Shown piece after piece: positions 16,894-24,622 of a DNA stretch of 64,000 nt. This stretch comes from Bin5 sp009843665 (GTDB lineage: Bacteria; Chloroflexota; Anaerolineae; Caldilineales; Caldilineaceae). Under the pieces are notes generated by a model. It searched no databases. It was not told where the DNA came from and saw only the letters and a program-made list of their open reading frames with translations. The translations under genes were made by a program, and so were the position numbers. How positions within the stretch are numbered: the first letter of the stretch is position 1; each line of letters begins with the position of its first letter. The DNA is taken from contig OZ244818.1 in assembly GCA_965220285.1 (NCBI GenBank), positions 2,046,001-2,110,000 on the forward strand, written 5' to 3'.

Positions 16894-17886
16894 TCACGCC
16901 GGGAGTTTGAAATCCCAGATGCGGTCCGTTTGCGCGTAAGTGCGGGTGCAGGACGGACACTGAAGCTGTGACGGGCCGAGGGCAGCCAAGGGATGTGCTG
17001 CGCAGGACGGACATCGGAACAGATGGGCCGGACCGATTTCGACCGGGCTGGAATCTCGTTGCGGCCGCTCTGCGGCGCCTGGTGCGGCCGCGCGCACGAA
17101 GACGCTGGGTGCGAGGGGGAATCTGCCGCCGATGTGGAAAAGGCGGCTGTCCAGACGGGCGAGCAGGCGGGCCGGCAGGTTTTTCTTGAGCACCGGCAGA
17201 CGGAAGTGGGATGCGCCAAGACGTTCATCCACGCGCAGGCCGGCGTTTTTCATTTTTGCGGCCATCCAGCCGGGATGAAAGTCGAAGTTCATGGCGACGA
17301 ATTCGAGCGGCTCCGGGTCAAAGGGCGACCAGGGCTGCCGGCGAGCGAGCCAGCGCAGGACGGCCTTCAGGTTGCGCTTGTTGGCATATTCGAGCACGGC
17401 GGTGCTGTCCTGATGCAGAAGCGACTGCATCTGGGCCAGTGCGGCCGGCACATCGGCCAGATGATGCATCACGCGCACTATGACGAGTGCGTCCAGGGTG
17501 CCTGCGGCCAGAGGCATTTGGTAGAGATTGCCGGCGACGAAGACGAAGCGCGGGTCGTGCCCCCATTTGCGGACGGCGTCGGCCAGCATCGTGCGGCTGT
17601 AGTCGAAGAGCACGATCTGATCGTAGCCGAGGTAAAGATCGGCGAGGCGGCCAAAGCCGGCACCGATTTCGGCGATACGCCGGCCCTGTGGGGGCAGAAG
17701 GCGCTTGAGGGCGATCCGTTCGACGGCATCCTCGTACTCACGTCCCTGGCCTTCCCAGAAATCCTGGCGGTAGCCGCTGCCCTCATAGTCGATGACGGGG
17801 ACACCGCCTGGCGCGGTGGAGTCTGCCTTGCTATTCGGCTTTTTGATTGCTGTGCAGTTCGCTGCAGCCATATTGTTTGCCGACAT
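16894..17886 (-). CDS. SAM-dependent methyltransferase with C-terminal zinc ribbon
   Basis: A 330-residue class I methyltransferase. Motif I is IAEIGAGFGRL, the acidic post-I residue is in VLFDYS, then DALVIVRVMHHLADV. After the Rossmann domain the protein ends in a treble-clef-like ribbon with two CPSC pairs (FRCPSCAAHPL...LQCPSCTRTYAQTDRIWDF), a Trm112-like module fused in cis. The substrate is unknown; ubiquinone/menaquinone-type or secondary-metabolite methylation are possible. It is preceded by GGAGCGG and stands alone before a gene-poor region. Confidence 0.85.
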   Translation of the reverse strand: MSANNMAAANCTAIKKPNSKADSTAPGGVPVIDYEGSGYRQDFWEGQGREYEDAVERIALKRLLPPQGRRIAEIGAGFGRLADLYLGYDQIVLFDYSRTMLADAVRKWGHDPRFVFVAGNLYQMPLAAGTLDALVIVRVMHHLADVPAALAQMQSLLHQDSTAVLEYANKRNLKAVLRWLARRQPWSPFDPEPLEFVAMNFDFHPGWMAAKMKNAGLRVDERLGASHFRLPVLKKNLPARLLARLDSRLFHIGGRFPLAPSVFVRAAAPGAAERPQRDSSPVEIGPAHLFRCPSCAAHPLAALGPSQLQCPSCTRTYAQTDRIWDFKLPA

Positions 17887-17984
17887 GCGGGCCGCTCCAA
17901 GGCGATCAGGGATTCAACGGGTAAACAGGTGCGCCGGTTCTGCTTCCTTTTGGCGCACCCCGATATAGGGACGGATACGAAGGT

Positions 17985-18010
17985 GCAGATGTTTCATGTG
18001 AAACATCTGC
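17985..18010. promoter_or_regulatory. parS-like ParB binding palindrome
   Basis: A 26-bp palindrome with 12-bp perfect arms (GCAGATGTTTCA and its complement) around TG. Its inner 16 bp, TGTTTCATGTGAAACA at 17990-18005, differ from the ParB parS consensus TGTTTCACGTGAAACA at one central base. It is intergenic, in a region without genes. An exact copy of the consensus lies 13.7 kb away. Confidence 0.8.
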
Positions 18011-18481
18011 AAAATCTGGTACCAGAAAACCATAAGGAAATATGCGCACCGCGCGCATTCGTATAGTATAGCACGTGGATTGGCTAATTTCAATACCTTT
18101 TTGGGATTTTCCTTTACGAAATGTTTGCAATCGACCGGTGTGGACTGTGTCCGGCGGAGGGGTTGCGTGCGGTTTGAAGTGCGTCCACCCTTGCGGAGAG
18201 ACAGTTCGGAGGCGTGCATTCCAGAATTGGGGTGGGAACAGTCTGGCGGGGAATCAGTACCAGCGGTGGCTGGAATTGTTTGCCGACTCTTGCAAAGACT
18301 GAGGGCAGCCGCCAAGCCCGGCCATACCGGGAGGTCCGTTGATTTGGGGGGCCCGGGGCAGGCACAAGACCTGTTCCAGGGGGCTATGATGGGACTGGCG
18401 GGATGTGGTCTGGCGAGACACTTTCGATCGGGCACCCGTCACCAATGTCGACACCCGGTCGACGAGGCATGTTGTTGGCCG

Positions 18482-18580
18482 GGGGCGTTGCGGGGGCGGA
18501 GCCCCCGCACAAGGGAGGGCCGAATAGGCCCGACCGCCCAGAACTGCAGTGGTCAGTGGTTAGTGGGCAGTGGTCAGAGA
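18482..18580. repeat. GC-hairpin repeat, short copy B
   Basis: Core 18482-18540 is nearly identical to 551-610, with hairpin GCGGGGGCGGAGCCCCCGC and then GGGCC-GAATA-GGCCC, followed by a GTCAGTGG tract. The sequence on the left differs from copies A and D, so only the core plus tail is shared. Confidence 0.85.
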
Positions 18581-18648
18581 CTGCGTTTCCCCTGGCTCAG
18601 GGTTGATCGCGAGATGGTTGGGGCTCCGCTGCGACCTAAGGCATGGGG

Positions 18649-18674
18649 AAGTTCGCCCCCATTTTGGAATGCAC
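18649..18674. repeat. ATTTTGG-TGCAC module
   Basis: AGTTCGCCCCCATTTTGGAA followed by TGCACC. Related copies are at 47391-47415 and 47629-47651 (direct) and 18216-18240 (inverted). It accompanies the GC-hairpin repeat in two of its four positions. Confidence 0.65.
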
Positions 18675-18868
18675 CCGTTCGGAGAGACAGTTTGCCGTCC
18701 GGAAACCCTGCGTCTACAATGTTACATCAGGGTACGACACCACTGTATGACCCCACTGTGATGGTTCCTGATGGTCAGGTAGGCGTATACAGGCGTTGAT
18801 TTAGCGGCCGTGTACAGGAAACCGGCCTCCGTGGAGGATCCGAATACGTCAAGTCGAGGAGGAATGAG

Positions 18869-19342
18869 ATGGGAGATGTCGCGTATCGCTCGAAAGTGCG
18901 CATTGAGCGAGTGAAGGGGCCGCTGCGCAGAGCGTTTCTGCCGGCTGAGGATGGACACACGAAGTTCGGCGTCCATTCGGAGGTGGCGGAACATTACGGT
19001 GTGGACACCGATGTCCACGAGCCGCATGCTACCACGCTCGACTATGTCAATGCGGCCACAGGCGGCTGACTGACCGGAACCTTCGGGGGCGCGCTGGAGG
19101 CGCGTAAGATACCTGCGGGCGACGGCTACCTGTCAGCCGACGTGGAAGCTGAGATCGAGAAAGACGGCAATGTACTGGTCATCAAGCGGATTCACGCCAC
19201 GTACACTTTGAAAGTGGCGCCGGAACAGCGAGAGACGGCGGAGCGGGTACACGGGTTCCATGCGCAGTTCTGTCCCGTGGCGCGCAGTCTCGAGGGCAGC
19301 ATCGACATTTCCACCGAACTGCGCATGGTCGATCCCGACTGA
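18869..19342 (+). CDS. OsmC-like thiol/seleno-peroxidase, candidate selenoprotein (in-frame TGA at residue 67)
   Basis: One continuous frame of 157 residues interrupted only by TGA at 19067-19069. Both halves belong to one OsmC-type protein: the N-terminal strands, GG-TGA-LTGTFGGALEARK at the place of the first catalytic cysteine of the family, the strand pair DVEAEIEKDGNVLVIKRIHATY, and the second catalytic cysteine in FCPVARSLEG (Cys135). AGGAGGAATGAG precedes the ATG. A stem CGCGC-TGGAG-GCGCG starts 20 bases after the TGA, within the spacing of bacterial SECIS elements. OsmC proteins reduce organic hydroperoxides. Reading TGA as selenocysteine is favoured because no other codon is damaged; a Cys-to-stop mutation is the alternative. 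Standard calling would split it into two fragments. Confidence 0.75.
19067..19104 (+). promoter_or_regulatory. Candidate bacterial SECIS element
   Basis: The TGA codon, 20 bases, then a 5-bp stem 19090-19094 / 19100-19104 with loop TGGAG; the apical loop begins 25 bases after the TGA and has G in its second position, in line with the general rules for bacterial SECIS. A wobble pair can extend the stem by one. The stem is short, so this is suggestive only. Confidence 0.5.
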
Positions 19343-19411
19343 AAACCGGGATGCCGGTTGCTGGTTCCTGTTTCCAGACGCAAATCGAATGTATTTCGGA
19401 TACGATGGCGT

Positions 19412-19440
19412 TTGACAGCGTGAGTGCTGCGTGCTAGACT
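19412..19440 (+). promoter_or_regulatory. Sigma-70 promoter of the arginine operon
   Basis: TTGACA at 19412-19417, 17-bp spacer, TAGACT at 19435-19440. It is a near-consensus match and the expected start (about 19447) lies 30 bases before the leader-peptide ATG. Confidence 0.8.
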
Positions 19441-19476
19441 GTCGATCAGATAGCTTTTTCCACTGAAGAAGTAAGC

Positions 19477-19530
19477 ATGAACCCAACCAACACGAGCAGT
19501 ACCCAGTTGAGGAGGCGTCCCCGCCAATAG
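19477..19530 (+). CDS. Arginine leader peptide (attenuator control peptide)
   Basis: A 17-residue open frame, MNPTNTSSTQLRRRPRQ, with four arginine codons in five (AGG AGG CGT CCC CGC, 19510-19524) just before the stop. It ends at 19530, one base before the first arm of the attenuator. An Arg-rich tail in a short leader between a sigma-70 promoter and an intrinsic terminator, upstream of argC, is the classic signature of ribosome-mediated attenuation by charged tRNA-Arg. The ribosome site (GAAGAAG) is modest. The peptide itself is not expected to have a function. Confidence 0.8.
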   Translation: MNPTNTSSTQLRRRPRQ

Positions 19531-19621
19531 CCAGACAGCCGTCTGGGCATTTGCGCGTGGGCCCGGTTTCCTCAGCGGGAATCAGCCGATTGCAAAGCTC
19601 CCCGGACGGGGGGCTTTTTTT
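19531..19621 (+). promoter_or_regulatory. Arginine operon transcription attenuator
   Basis: Arm 1 CCAGAC (19531-19536) pairs with arm 2 GTCTGG (19541-19546). Arm 2 extended to GTCTGGG (19541-19547) can instead pair with arm 3 CCCGGAC (19601-19607, one G-U). The terminator 3:4 is a 10-bp stem AAAGCTCCCC (19594-19603) / GGGGGGCTTT (19608-19617) followed by Ts. 2:3 pairing removes CCC from the terminator stem. A ribosome stalled on the Arg codons covers arm 1, freeing arm 2 to form the antiterminator; with ample arginine the ribosome runs to the stop, covers arms 1 and 2, and the terminator forms. Confidence 0.8.
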
Positions 19622-19723
19622 ATGTCGCGTGCAATGTGGTCAGCGGCAGCGCGTTCAGCAGACCCTGGCAGCCGGTGAACATTCCGAGCCAGGTCGAGAC
19701 AGCAAGCGAGAGGGAGAGAAGAG

Positions 19724-20758
19724 ATGCATAAGGCAGGAATCGCCGGCGCAACAGGCTATATCGGGTATGAGTTGATCACCCTGATTCACCGGCATCCGGA
19801 ACTTGAGGTGGGCTGGCTGACGAGCGAGCGCAATGCGGGTAAGCGGTTCGACCAGATCTTCAGCACGCCCTGGGACTATCCACTGATCAACCTGGAGAGC
19901 GCATATCTGCGCACAGATGAGGTGGATGTCGTGTTTCTGTGTCTGCCGCATGCGGAGTCGATGGAGGCGGTGAAACGCTTTTACGCCGCCGGCGTGCGCG
20001 TGATTGACCTGAGTGCCGACTTTCGTTTGAAGGACGTCGACGTCTATACGCGCTGGTACGGCATCGACCACACGGCGCCGGAGCTGTGCGCGGAGGCTCG
20101 CTACGGCCTGTGCGAGCTGTACCGCAGCGAGCTGGACGGGGCACAGTTGATCGCCAACCCCGGCTGCTATCCCACGAGTGTGAATCTGGGCCTGTACCCG
20201 CTGGCAAAGGCGGGCTGGCTGGGAGAACGGGTGATCATCGACAGCATGAGCGGTGTTTCGGGAGCGGGCCGCAAGACGAATCTGACCTACCAGTTCGTTG
20301 AGGCCAACGAAAACATCACGCCTTACAACGTCGGCCACCGTCACCGGCACATCGCGGAGATGGAACAGGTGTTGGGAGCGGCAAACGGGGGGAAGCGCGG
20401 TCACAGGTTTCTTTTCACGCCCCATCTTGTGCCACTGAACCGGGGCATCCTGAGCACGATGTACGTGGACGTGCCCGCCGGCGTTACGGAGGAGCGTATC
20501 CGCGAACTTTACGCGGAGAACTATGCGGGTGAGCCATTTATCCATCTGCTGCCCGCCGGCGAGCAGGCCAGCGTAGCCCACACGGCGGGCACAAATCGCT
20601 GCGCGATCGGCATCACGCCGGCTGACCCGACGCTGCCGGATGGGAGCGAGTATGTCATCACCGCCTCGATCGACAATTTGATCAAAGGCGGGAGCGGGCA
20701 GGCGGTCCAGAACTACAACATTGCGGTGGGGCTGGACGAGACGGCGGGATTGCAGTAG
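19724..20758 (+). CDS. argC: N-acetyl-gamma-glutamyl-phosphate reductase
   Basis: A 344-residue NADPH-dependent reductase making N-acetylglutamate semialdehyde, third step of arginine synthesis. The Rossmann start is AGIAGATGYIGYELI; the catalytic cysteine is in ANPGCYPTSVNLGLYPL and the substrate region in SMSGVSGAGRKTNL, with the C-terminal HRHRHIAEMEQ histidine. The ribosome site GAGAGGGAGAG precedes the ATG. It is the first gene after the attenuator, hence expected to be induced when arginine is short. The operon continues with a SpoU-type gene, argB, argD, argA and carA. Confidence 0.97.
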   Translation: MHKAGIAGATGYIGYELITLIHRHPELEVGWLTSERNAGKRFDQIFSTPWDYPLINLESAYLRTDEVDVVFLCLPHAESMEAVKRFYAAGVRVIDLSADFRLKDVDVYTRWYGIDHTAPELCAEARYGLCELYRSELDGAQLIANPGCYPTSVNLGLYPLAKAGWLGERVIIDSMSGVSGAGRKTNLTYQFVEANENITPYNVGHRHRHIAEMEQVLGAANGGKRGHRFLFTPHLVPLNRGILSTMYVDVPAGVTEERIRELYAENYAGEPFIHLLPAGEQASVAHTAGTNRCAIGITPADPTLPDGSEYVITASIDNLIKGGSGQAVQNYNIAVGLDETAGLQ

Positions 20759-20903
20759 GTGCCATTCCGTATAGCCGGCAGGTCTCAGTTTCCGGCAGCG
20801 GCACACAGTCTTTTGAGATGGATTTACCAGGAGACGGCAAGCTGCCTACGGCTGGGTTGCACCTCCCTGGGGGAGCTGGAAAGGGGCGGAATCGGGCCAG
20901 GCG

Positions 20904-21668
20904 TTGAGCGAGCAAGAGAGCATCACATTCCTGGAAGGTAAGATCTCGGTGGCGGCGGCGCTGCGTTCTCCGTATCGTGCGGTGCACCGCGTGCTGCTGC
21001 GATCAGACCGGCAGGACCGGACGGTGCGCTGGCTGCAACACCGGGCGAGGGAAGCCGATGTACCGGTGGTCCAGGTTGACACGGCGGAAATTGACGCGGT
21101 CACGCAGGGTACCTCCCACGGCGGCATCGCGGCCGAGGCCGGGCAGCGGCAGTTTGTCAACCTGGAGGCGTTGCTGCCGAGGGGGAATGGAGCGGCATTT
21201 GTGGTGATGCTGGACGGCATCGAAGACCCGTTCAATTTCGGACAATCGCTGCGGGCACTGTACGCGCTGGGTGCACACGGTGTGGCGTTGCGGCCGCGTA
21301 ACTGGATGAGCGCGGCGGCGACGGTGGCGCGGGCTTCGGCGGGCGCGTCGGAGCTGATGCCGATGGCGGTGGCGGAGACGGTTGCGGAGGCGGCGTCATT
21401 TTACCGGGGACGAGGGCTGACTGTGGCCTGCGCGCAGAAGGAGGACGCGCTGCCGATGGATGAGGCCGATCTGACCGCTCCGCTGTTTCTGCTGGTAGGC
21501 GGGGAAAAGCGGGGTGTTACGCGGTCGTTTACGAAGCAGGCCGACGTACGTTTGCAGGTCCCGTACGACCGTGTCGGTTACGAACCGTCCCTGGGCACGA
21601 CTGCGGCGGCGGCGGCGCTGGCATACGAGGTAATGCGGCAGAGAAAGCATAGGCGGCGCGAAGTGTGA
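20904..21668 (+). CDS. TrmH/SpoU-family RNA 2'-O-methyltransferase
   Basis: A 254-residue SPOUT methyltransferase with a short substrate-binding N-domain (residues 1-90) and the knotted domain: motif 1 region LDGIEDPFNFGQSLRALYALG, motif 2 LLVGGEKRGVTR, motif 3 YEPSLGTTAAAAALAYEVMRQR. Motif 1 carries the NxGxxxR pattern; motif 3 has SLGTTAAAAA where most have SLNVSVA. The likely substrate is 23S rRNA or tRNA, not resolvable here. It starts at TTG 20904, 145 bp after argC. Its place inside the arginine operon is unexpected; co-transcription would tie it to arginine supply. Confidence 0.87.
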   Translation: MSEQESITFLEGKISVAAALRSPYRAVHRVLLRSDRQDRTVRWLQHRAREADVPVVQVDTAEIDAVTQGTSHGGIAAEAGQRQFVNLEALLPRGNGAAFVVMLDGIEDPFNFGQSLRALYALGAHGVALRPRNWMSAAATVARASAGASELMPMAVAETVAEAASFYRGRGLTVACAQKEDALPMDEADLTAPLFLLVGGEKRGVTRSFTKQADVRLQVPYDRVGYEPSLGTTAAAAALAYEVMRQRKHRRREV

Positions 21669-21731
21669 AGCCTGCGCCCGGCCGCTTTCCGCGAGAGCAT
21701 CAGTGCTCCAACTACGGCACGAGGCAACTTT

Positions 21732-22565
21732 ATGAATCCAGGCGAATCCGACACGCTTACCGTAAACCCGAAACAGGGGAAAGGGCGCCACGTCGTCATC
21801 CTCAAGATCGGTGGAAATGAGCTGGACGACGACGCTTTTCTGTTTGGCCTGGTGCAGGCGGTGAAGAGTCTGCAGAAGGACGGCAAGAGCCCGATTGTCG
21901 TGCATGGGGGCGGCAAGACTATCGCCGATTTCCAGAAACGGCTGGGGCTGGAGCCCCGTTTTATCGAGGGGCTGCGGGTCACCGACGTAGAGAGCCTGGA
22001 CGTGGCAGAGATGGTGCTCAGCGGGCTGATGAACAAGCGGATCGTGCGCCAGTTTGTGAACGAGGATGTGCGGGCCATCGGCATCAGCGGGGTGGATGAC
22101 GGCACGGTCTTTGTGGAGAAAATGTGGCATCCGCAGGGCGATCTGGGCCGTGTGGGCGAGGTGCAGGACGTTGATACGGGTCTGCTGACCACGCTCTTGG
22201 AGGCAGATATTGTGCCGGTTATCAGCCCGATCAGTATAGGCGCTTTCGACGGCCTCAGCTATAACGTGAACGCCGACCATGTGGCGGCAGCAATCGCGGC
22301 GGCTATGGGCGCGATCAAGCTGATCTTTGTCAGCAATGTGCCGGGCGTTCTGATCGCCGGGCGGGTTGTGCGGGGCATCACTGCGGACCAGTGCGAAGAG
22401 TGGATCACGGAGGGGAGTATCAGCGGCGGCATGGTGCCGAAGGTGAGGAGCGCGGTCGACGCGGTCAGGCGCGGCGTTACGCAGGCGGTCATTACGAATC
22501 TGGCCGGAGTGCAGGAGGACGGGGGAACCGGAATCATTGGAACGGCGGGGGGCAGTAGTCAGTAG
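21732..22565 (+). CDS. argB: Acetylglutamate kinase
   Basis: A 277-residue amino-acid kinase that phosphorylates N-acetylglutamate with ATP, second step of arginine synthesis. VILKIGGNEL (ATP site), VHGGGK, the substrate loop RFIEGLRVTD and KLIFVSNVPGVL are all present; the NADHVAAAIAAAMGA region closes the site. The last residues (GGSSQ) are encoded by the start of the GTCAGT repeat tract, so the natural C-terminus was probably reshaped by that insertion. The gene is spaced normally in the operon. Confidence 0.97.
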   Translation: MNPGESDTLTVNPKQGKGRHVVILKIGGNELDDDAFLFGLVQAVKSLQKDGKSPIVVHGGGKTIADFQKRLGLEPRFIEGLRVTDVESLDVAEMVLSGLMNKRIVRQFVNEDVRAIGISGVDDGTVFVEKMWHPQGDLGRVGEVQDVDTGLLTTLLEADIVPVISPISIGAFDGLSYNVNADHVAAAIAAAMGAIKLIFVSNVPGVLIAGRVVRGITADQCEEWITEGSISGGMVPKVRSAVDAVRRGVTQAVITNLAGVQEDGGTGIIGTAGGSSQ

Positions 22566-22586
22566 TCAGTGGTCAGTGGTCAGTGG
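22553..22586. repeat. GTCAGTGG tract at the argB 3' end
   Basis: Repeat units begin inside the last argB codons and continue past the stop, followed by 125 bp without features before argD. Confidence 0.75.
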
Positions 22587-22710
22587 ACCCGTGTGCAGGC
22601 TTTTTGGGGAAGTGGGAGAGGGAAAAACGCTTGGCTTGCCTCTGATTGGGAGGCGGATGGAGAATGGCTGAGTGGTTAGCAAATAAAATGAGACCTTTCA
22701 GGAGGAGAAA

Positions 22711-23898
22711 GTGAACGCAGAGGAAATTATTCAGGCCGAAAAGGATTACGTGCTCGGCGTTTTCGGGCGGCCGCCGTTTGTGCTGACGGAGGGCGAGGGC
22801 TGCACGGTGTATGACAGCACGGGCAAGGCCTATCTGGACCTGGTGGCCGGCATTGCGGTGAACGTTCTCGGCTACAACGATGCGGAGTTGGAGGAGGCGA
22901 TCAAGGAGGCCGCGTCCTCCGGGCTGTACCACACGAGCAACCTGTATCACACGGAGCCGCACACGCGGCTGGCGAAGAAGCTGTGCGAGACCAGTTTCGC
23001 CGACAAGGTGCATTTCTGCCTGTGCGGGGCAAGCGCAAACGAAGGCGCGTTCAAGTTCGCGCGGCGCTATGCCCGCGAGCACGGCCACGAGGACAAGTAT
23101 GAGATTCTGGCCTTCAGCGACGCTTTCCACGGGCGTCTATTCGGGGCGCTGGCGGCGACGCCGCGTGAGAAGTACCAGGAGCCGTTCGAGCCGCTGATGC
23201 CGGGCGTGCGCTTCGCCACGTTCAACGACCTGGATGATGCGCGTGCGCAGATGAGCGACAAAGTGTGCGCGATTATCGTCGAACCGATCCAGGGTGAAGG
23301 CGGCATCAACCCGGCCACGCCGGAGTTTCTGCAGGGGTTGCGGGACCTGGCGGACGAGCACGGCGCGCTGCTGATCTTTGACGAGGTGCAGTGCGGGCTG
23401 GGGCGCAGCGGCGATCTGTGGGCCTATCAGGGCTACGGCGTGGAGCCGGACCTGATGAGCGCGGCCAAGCCGCTGGCAGGGGGTCTGCCGATCGGCGCGA
23501 TCATGATGAAGCAGAAGGTGGCGGATACGATCCATGCCGGCGATCATGCCAGCACCTTTGCGGGCAACCCGTTCACGACGCACGTGGCCTCCACGGTGGT
23601 GGACCGTGTGTCGAATCCGGAGTTTCTGGCCGACGTGGAGGAGAAAGGCGAGTATCTGATGGAGCTGCTGGCCGAGCTGAACAGCCCGCATATTCTGGAG
23701 ATCCGGGGCAAGGGTCTGATCGTGGGCATCGAGCTGGACATCGAGGCCGGGCCGCTGATGGAAAAGGGGTACGAAGCGGGACTGCTGCTGTTGAGCGCGG
23801 GCGACAAGATTTTGCGCTTTGTGCCGCCGCTGACGATCAGTAAAGAGGAGCTGGCCCAGGCGGTGTCGAAGCTGGGCGGGATCCTACAAGAGGTTTAG
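22711..23898 (+). CDS. argD: Acetylornithine aminotransferase
   Basis: A 395-residue class III PLP aminotransferase converting N-acetylglutamate semialdehyde to N-acetylornithine. The cofactor region CGASANEGAFKFAR (family pattern SGxEAxExAxKxAR), IIVEPIQGEGGINPA, LLIFDEVQCGLGRSG and the Schiff-base lysine in SAAKPLAGGLPIGA are visible, with STFAGNPFTTHVA. It starts at GTG 22711 with GGAGGAG eight bases before. A GTCAGTGG tract begins three bases after the stop. Alternative ornithine or succinyl-diaminopimelate activity is known for relatives, but the operon favours ArgD. Confidence 0.96.
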   Translation: MNAEEIIQAEKDYVLGVFGRPPFVLTEGEGCTVYDSTGKAYLDLVAGIAVNVLGYNDAELEEAIKEAASSGLYHTSNLYHTEPHTRLAKKLCETSFADKVHFCLCGASANEGAFKFARRYAREHGHEDKYEILAFSDAFHGRLFGALAATPREKYQEPFEPLMPGVRFATFNDLDDARAQMSDKVCAIIVEPIQGEGGINPATPEFLQGLRDLADEHGALLIFDEVQCGLGRSGDLWAYQGYGVEPDLMSAAKPLAGGLPIGAIMMKQKVADTIHAGDHASTFAGNPFTTHVASTVVDRVSNPEFLADVEEKGEYLMELLAELNSPHILEIRGKGLIVGIELDIEAGPLMEKGYEAGLLLLSAGDKILRFVPPLTISKEELAQAVSKLGGILQEV

Positions 23899-23924
23899 CA
23901 GTGGTCAGTGGTCAGTGGTCAGTG
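23898..23924. repeat. GTCAGTGG tract after argD
   Basis: Three near-perfect GTCAGTGG units directly after the argD stop codon, as after argB. Confidence 0.75.
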
Positions 23925-23968
23925 AACATCGCTAGGGGCGGCGTTCCTGGCCGCTGGCAGCCGGGGTT

Positions 23969-24622
23969 ATGAACGAGATCCGCATTCAGCCGGCGACTGA
24001 AGAAGATATCGTTGATATTGCCGCCTTGGTCAATGGTTTTGCGGCGGAGAACGTGATGCTGCCGCGCACTGAGGAGAGTATTCTGCAGTCGCTGCCGGAC
24101 TGGCTGGTGGCCATGGGAGGCGGTACTCAGCTGGTGGGATGCGGCTCTCTGGTGGCCTTGACCGAGCAGCTGGTGGAGATACGCTCGCTGGCGGTGGCGC
24201 AGGCGGGGCAGGGCAAGGGGATTGGCCGGCGGATCGTGGAGGAGTTGGTGGAGATGGCGACGGCACGCGGGTATGCGCAGATCTGTGCGCTCACCCTGGA
24301 GGAAGGGTTCTTCGAGAAGCTCGGGTTTGAGGTTGTGGACCGTTGGAGCATCAGCCCCAAGCTGTGGCAGGACTGTATCTACTGTCCCAAGTTCCACCAC
24401 TGTGATGAGGTGGCGGTGGCGCGCAGCCTGACCGACAGCCCTATCGGTCAGGCCCAAGTTGCCCATACTGCGGCCTCGCCACTGCTCAAATGGCAGGCGT
24501 GGCAGCCTTTGAAGCTGGCGTACAGACACTCAAACAGCGAACCGGGAATGCAAGGAACCGTGAACCGCAGTCCGATCCAAATGCAGGGGAACACGCCGTC
24601 CGAGGAGGAGAAGGAGCAGTGA
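23969..24622 (+). CDS. argA: Short-type N-acetylglutamate synthase (GNAT)
   Basis: A 217-residue protein. Residues 1-155 form a GNAT acyltransferase (VEIRSLAVAQAGQGKGIGRRIVEELVE is the acetyl-CoA loop, of which GQGKGIG is the pyrophosphate-binding core) ending with the LWQDCIYCPKFHHCDEVAV cysteine motif typical of short ArgA enzymes. It would make N-acetylglutamate, first step of the pathway. The last 60 residues are poorly ordered and not family-like. Its stop overlaps the carA start (GTGA), implying coupling. Its place in the arginine operon supports the call over a generic acetyltransferase. Confidence 0.9.
   Translation: MNEIRIQPATEEDIVDIAALVNGFAAENVMLPRTEESILQSLPDWLVAMGGGTQLVGCGSLVALTEQLVEIRSLAVAQAGQGKGIGRRIVEELVEMATARGYAQICALTLEEGFFEKLGFEVVDRWSISPKLWQDCIYCPKFHHCDEVAVARSLTDSPIGQAQVAHTAASPLLKWQAWQPLKLAYRHSNSEPGMQGTVNRSPIQMQGNTPSEEEKEQ

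Larger units (their letters stand above)
18011..18868. other. Gene-poor region with repeats and inverted modules
   Basis: No gene is supported. The stretch holds an inverted copy (18216-18240) and a direct copy (18649-18674) of a module around CCCCATTTTGGAATGCAC, each next to CGGAGAGACAGTT, plus the GC-hairpin repeat copy B and a GTCGAC-ACCCG-GTCGAC dyad near 18448. The shuffled orientation of the modules suggests past rearrangement. Confidence 0.6.

Noticed and set aside
19142..19342. Independent 66-residue gene starting at ATG 19142
   Set aside because: It is the second half of the OsmC-like frame, in phase with the part before the TGA and lacking its own ribosome site.
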